Part shown: positions 61,636 through 64,000 of the stretch, piece by piece
Position numbering within the stretch: position 1 is the stretch's first letter
Layout of the letters: each line of letters opens with the position of its first letter
DNA from: Roseiarcus sp963772555
GTDB taxonomy: Bacteria > Pseudomonadota > Alphaproteobacteria > Rhizobiales > Beijerinckiaceae
Assembly (NCBI GenBank): GCA_963772555.1
Contig: CAVYXQ010000007.1
Coordinates: forward strand, 248,001-312,000
Length of the DNA stretch: 64,000 nt
Direction: 5' to 3'
The notes under the pieces: generated by a model
Seen by the model: the letters and a program-made list of their open reading frames with translations, nothing else
The model's database searches: none
What the model was told of the DNA's origin: nothing
Made by a program: the position numbers and the translations under genes

Positions 61636-63570
61636 TCACCCGCTTTTCCGATGCGTGCGCCGGTGCGAGGGCTTGCCCGCGCCGCGGGGGCGGGCCGCAG
61701 AGTGCGGGCCGTTGGCAGGCGAGAGGCCGCCGGTCTGCGCCTGCAGCGCGGGCCGCGCCCGGGTCGAGCCGTCCTCGTTCGGCGTCGGCAGCGCATCGGC
61801 CGAGGGCACTGCGCCGAGCCAGAAGTTGAGCTCGGCGGATTTCACCATGTTGTCGGCGTCGTAGTAGCTGTCTTGCCAGCTGTCATCGGCCGAGAGGAAG
61901 CGCCAGGCTTTCTCCTTCTCCGTGGCGAGCCAATAGCGCCAGGCGTAGTGGTCGTAAACGTCGAGGCAATGCGCCGCATAGGCTTCGGCGACCGCCCGGT
62001 GATTGCGGATGATCGCCATGTTCTCGTCGTTGTTGTAGGAGGCGCGATAGCCGAGGTTGTGGCTGCCGGTGACGACGACGCAGGTGTCGGAAAACGGATC
62101 GACGACGACGATCTTGTCATGAATGACCGCGTGTCCGGCCTGGTTGAGTTCGGCTTCCCATTGGCCGAAGGCGTCGCTCTGGGTGATGCCGCGCGCGTGA
62201 ATCACGCGGAAGTCTTCGGGCAGCGGCGGATCGCCCTTCTGATGTTTGTGCGGCGCGTCGCCTCCGGTCCCCATGATCGCGGTGGCGAAATCGCCGGCGG
62301 CGCCGGACGCGGTCACGGCGCCGCGCACGAAGAGCGACGGCCGCGCCTTCTGCGCATCGGCGATGGCGTCGATGATGCTTGGCCGGCCCGGCTCGAAGGC
62401 GAGGAAAATGATGGCCTGCCGGGCGCCCGCGATGATGTCGAAGACTTCGGCAAGGTCGGGCGGCGCGTCCTCGTTCTTGTCGGCGCGGCTCGAGCGTGCG
62501 TGCGGCGTGTTCGGCGAAAACCACAGATCCACCTCGCCGCTGCCGTCCTCAAGCGGAATGGGGGGGAGTTTCTTGGCGTTGGCGGCGCGAAATTCCCCGG
62601 ACTGCTCCGCTTTGCCGCCTTCGCCCGGCGGGTTCGTGTCGTCCTTGAGGCGGTTCCAATAGTCGAGATAGGCGGCGGCCAGCGCCGGCGAGCGGGCGAT
62701 GACGGAGTTGTTGGTCTGCGCGCAGAGTGCGTGCGCGGTCCAGTTGGTCGAACCGAAGAGGACAGCTTGCGGACCGTCCTTGTCCAAGATCTCAAACTTG
62801 TTGTGGCCGATGTGTCCGCTCGGCATGAAGCGGTCGATGACGTCCGCGCCGGCCGCGCGGAGATCGGCGCGCTGCGCGGCATAGGTGTCCTTTGTCTTGT
62901 CCTCGCCCTTGCCGCCGCCCGGCAGGTTGGACAGGATCACGTGCGCTCTCCCGCCAAGCGTCTTCAAATGCCCGATCGCCTCGGGATCCTCGAATTCGTA
63001 GAGGGCGCAGTAGGTTTCGCCGCCGTCGCTCGCCGCCTCGTCGGACAGCGTCGTCAAGGCCTCGATCAACTGCCCCGCGAGGTCGTCGCGCAGGGGATCG
63101 CCGATGATGTCGATATGCGCCTCCAGTCTTTCCGCCAGGGAGCCGCCGCTTGAATCCTCGTTGAGCTTGCGGGCCGTCGCCTGGGTGGCGAGGATGCCGC
63201 GATTGAAATAGGCCGACAGCGTCCCATAGTGCGGGCTGAGCTGGATGGTGTTGCTGGTCGCCGCGCCGAACGCCAGCGGCTGCAGCGAGCCCGGCGTTCC
63301 GCCCATGGGCACGATCTTGTAGCGATAGGTCCCGCCGCGCTTGGCGTAGACGTCCTTCCACCAGAATTTCTGGATGGGGTCGTCGAGGGTGGTGCGGCCG
63401 GTCTTGCTCGCGTCCTGATCGGGAAAGGTCGCCATCGCCGGCAGAGGGGTCTCGGTCCCCGCCCGGACATCGATCCGGTAGACGGCAAAGCCGAGACAAC
63501 CGGGAATCTTGCCGCCGAAGGTCCAGGCGACGACAGCCACATCGTTGTTGGCGAATGCTATGGCTTTCAT
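61636..63570 (-). CDS. Phospholipase D-family protein with two HKD motifs
   Basis: The roughly 644-residue protein has two HKD motifs, HNKFEILDKD (about residue 257) and HDKIVVVDPF (about 484), expected to form one bilobal PLD active site. The N-terminal about 120 residues (AVYRIDVRAG, YRYKIVPMGGTPGSLQ) form a beta-rich, fibronectin-like domain. The C-terminus is a long Arg/Pro-rich tail. No signal peptide is evident. The ATG at 63570 follows a G-rich ribosome binding site. It could be a phospholipase, nuclease or transphosphatidylase. Confidence 0.82.
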   Translation of the reverse strand: MKAIAFANNDVAVVAWTFGGKIPGCLGFAVYRIDVRAGTETPLPAMATFPDQDASKTGRTTLDDPIQKFWWKDVYAKRGGTYRYKIVPMGGTPGSLQPLAFGAATSNTIQLSPHYGTLSAYFNRGILATQATARKLNEDSSGGSLAERLEAHIDIIGDPLRDDLAGQLIEALTTLSDEAASDGGETYCALYEFEDPEAIGHLKTLGGRAHVILSNLPGGGKGEDKTKDTYAAQRADLRAAGADVIDRFMPSGHIGHNKFEILDKDGPQAVLFGSTNWTAHALCAQTNNSVIARSPALAAAYLDYWNRLKDDTNPPGEGGKAEQSGEFRAANAKKLPPIPLEDGSGEVDLWFSPNTPHARSSRADKNEDAPPDLAEVFDIIAGARQAIIFLAFEPGRPSIIDAIADAQKARPSLFVRGAVTASGAAGDFATAIMGTGGDAPHKHQKGDPPLPEDFRVIHARGITQSDAFGQWEAELNQAGHAVIHDKIVVVDPFSDTCVVVTGSHNLGYRASYNNDENMAIIRNHRAVAEAYAAHCLDVYDHYAWRYWLATEKEKAWRFLSADDSWQDSYYDADNMVKSAELNFWLGAVPSADALPTPNEDGSTRARPALQAQTGGLSPANGPHSAARPRGAGKPSHRRTHRKSG

Positions 63571-63702
63571 GCGAATTCCCCCCTTAATGGCACCGGCACG
63601 GGCCCTCGCCACCGGGGTAGCACGTCGAGATCGTCGCGAATGTGACCGCGATCACTATCCGGCAGAAGCGATCCGTCGAGGGAACGCCGACCCGGCCGTC
63701 GC

Positions 63703-64000
63703 TCAGGCTGCGCTTTCGGCGGCCCTTGCCCGTTCCGCCCGCTTGCGATCGTTGGGGTCGAGCAGCGCCTTGCGCAGGCGGATCGACTTCGGCGTCACCT
63801 CGACGAGCTCGTCGTCCTCGATGTAGGCCAGCGCCTTTTCGAGCGTCATCTGGATCGGCGGCGTGAGCCGCACCGCTTCGTCCTTCGAGTGGGTGCGGAT
63901 GTTGGTCAGCTTCTTGCCCTTGAGCACGTTCACTTCGAGATCGTTGTCGCGCGTGTGCTGGCCGACGATCATGCCCTGGTAGACCTTGGCCCCCGGCTCG
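63703..64000 (-). CDS. typA: Translational GTPase TypA/BipA, C-terminal part (continues beyond the window)
   Basis: The visible residues include GMIVGQHTRDNDLEVNVLKG, then KKLTNIRTHSKDEAVRLTPP and ELVEVTPKSIRLRK. This is the C-terminal end of TypA/BipA, a ribosome-associated GTPase linked to stress and virulence regulation. The GTPase domain lies outside the window. The stop is at 63703-63705. Confidence 0.93.
   Translation of the reverse strand, partial: EPGAKVYQGMIVGQHTRDNDLEVNVLKGKKLTNIRTHSKDEAVRLTPPIQMTLEKALAYIEDDELVEVTPKSIRLRKALLDPNDRKRAERARAAESAA

Noticed and set aside
1..64000. tRNA, rRNA, CRISPR array or prophage
   Set aside because: I found no cloverleaf with a typical T-arm, no rRNA signature, no regularly spaced repeats, and no phage structural genes. 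The only mobile element is the IS1595-family insertion.

Overview
This is a 64 kb stretch of GC-rich chromosome, probably from an alphaproteobacterium of the order Hyphomicrobiales (Rhizobiales). The assignment rests on strong GC bias at third codon positions, the alphaproteobacterial style of the proteins, many ATGA/GTGA coupled operons, several Liv-type and CUT2-type ABC transporters, a CIRCE-controlled small heat-shock operon, and a class III cyclase/AAA/TPR regulator. The family cannot be fixed from the sequence alone. I saw no rRNA, tRNA, CRISPR array or prophage.

Layout. 1-4 kb: glycosyltransferase-like protein, rarA, a class C serine hydrolase and a glyoxalase I. 4.48-6.52 kb: a complete IS1595-family element with perfect 23-bp terminal inverted repeats, an exact 8-bp target duplication and extra passenger ORFs. 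7-20.9 kb: a small protein with a conflict-system-like fold, isovaleryl-CoA dehydrogenase, a baeRF protein, a lipoprotein, a membrane protein, a frame-broken SGNH esterase, a secreted alpha/beta hydrolase, a CysK/group II decarboxylase pair and a frame-broken SAM-cyclase-AAA-TPR protein. 20.9-24.7 kb: a CUT2 sugar ABC operon on the minus strand. 24.9-26.2 kb: two small heat-shock proteins under a CIRCE operator, with a truncated third Hsp20 on the opposite strand. 26.2-28.7 kb: a Gly/His- and Asn-repeat secreted protein, a frame-broken DUF4149-like protein and a thioredoxin/CcdA pair. 28.7-35.2 kb: hydratase and alpha/beta hydrolase, divergent, next to a complete Liv-type transporter. 35.5-38.4 kb: short-form pyruvate kinase and argG. 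38.7-43.5 kb: a second complete Liv-type transporter. 43.8-46.1 kb: small secreted proteins, an F420-type NADP oxidoreductase and a hemerythrin-like protein. 46.3-52.1 kb: 2-oxoacid:ferredoxin oxidoreductase (korAB) with a GltD-like iron-sulfur flavoprotein, then a proline-racemase-family enzyme. 52.2-54.1 kb: GFA-type protein and leuC. 54.7-57.3 kb: alpha/beta hydrolase, HigBA toxin-antitoxin with a palindromic operator, and arfB. 57.7-60.6 kb: a second CUT2 sugar transporter with a frame-broken permease. 60.6-64 kb: MBL-fold hydrolase, phospholipase-D-family protein and the 3' end of typA/bipA.

Functionally the region is dominated by uptake (four ABC systems) and carbon/nitrogen catabolism, with stress and quality-control genes between (Hsp20s, ArfB, RarA, HigBA). 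A recurrent oddity is that five otherwise well-conserved genes are each broken by one base. Every break is a change of one in a homopolymer run, so read or assembly error must be excluded before calling them pseudogenes.
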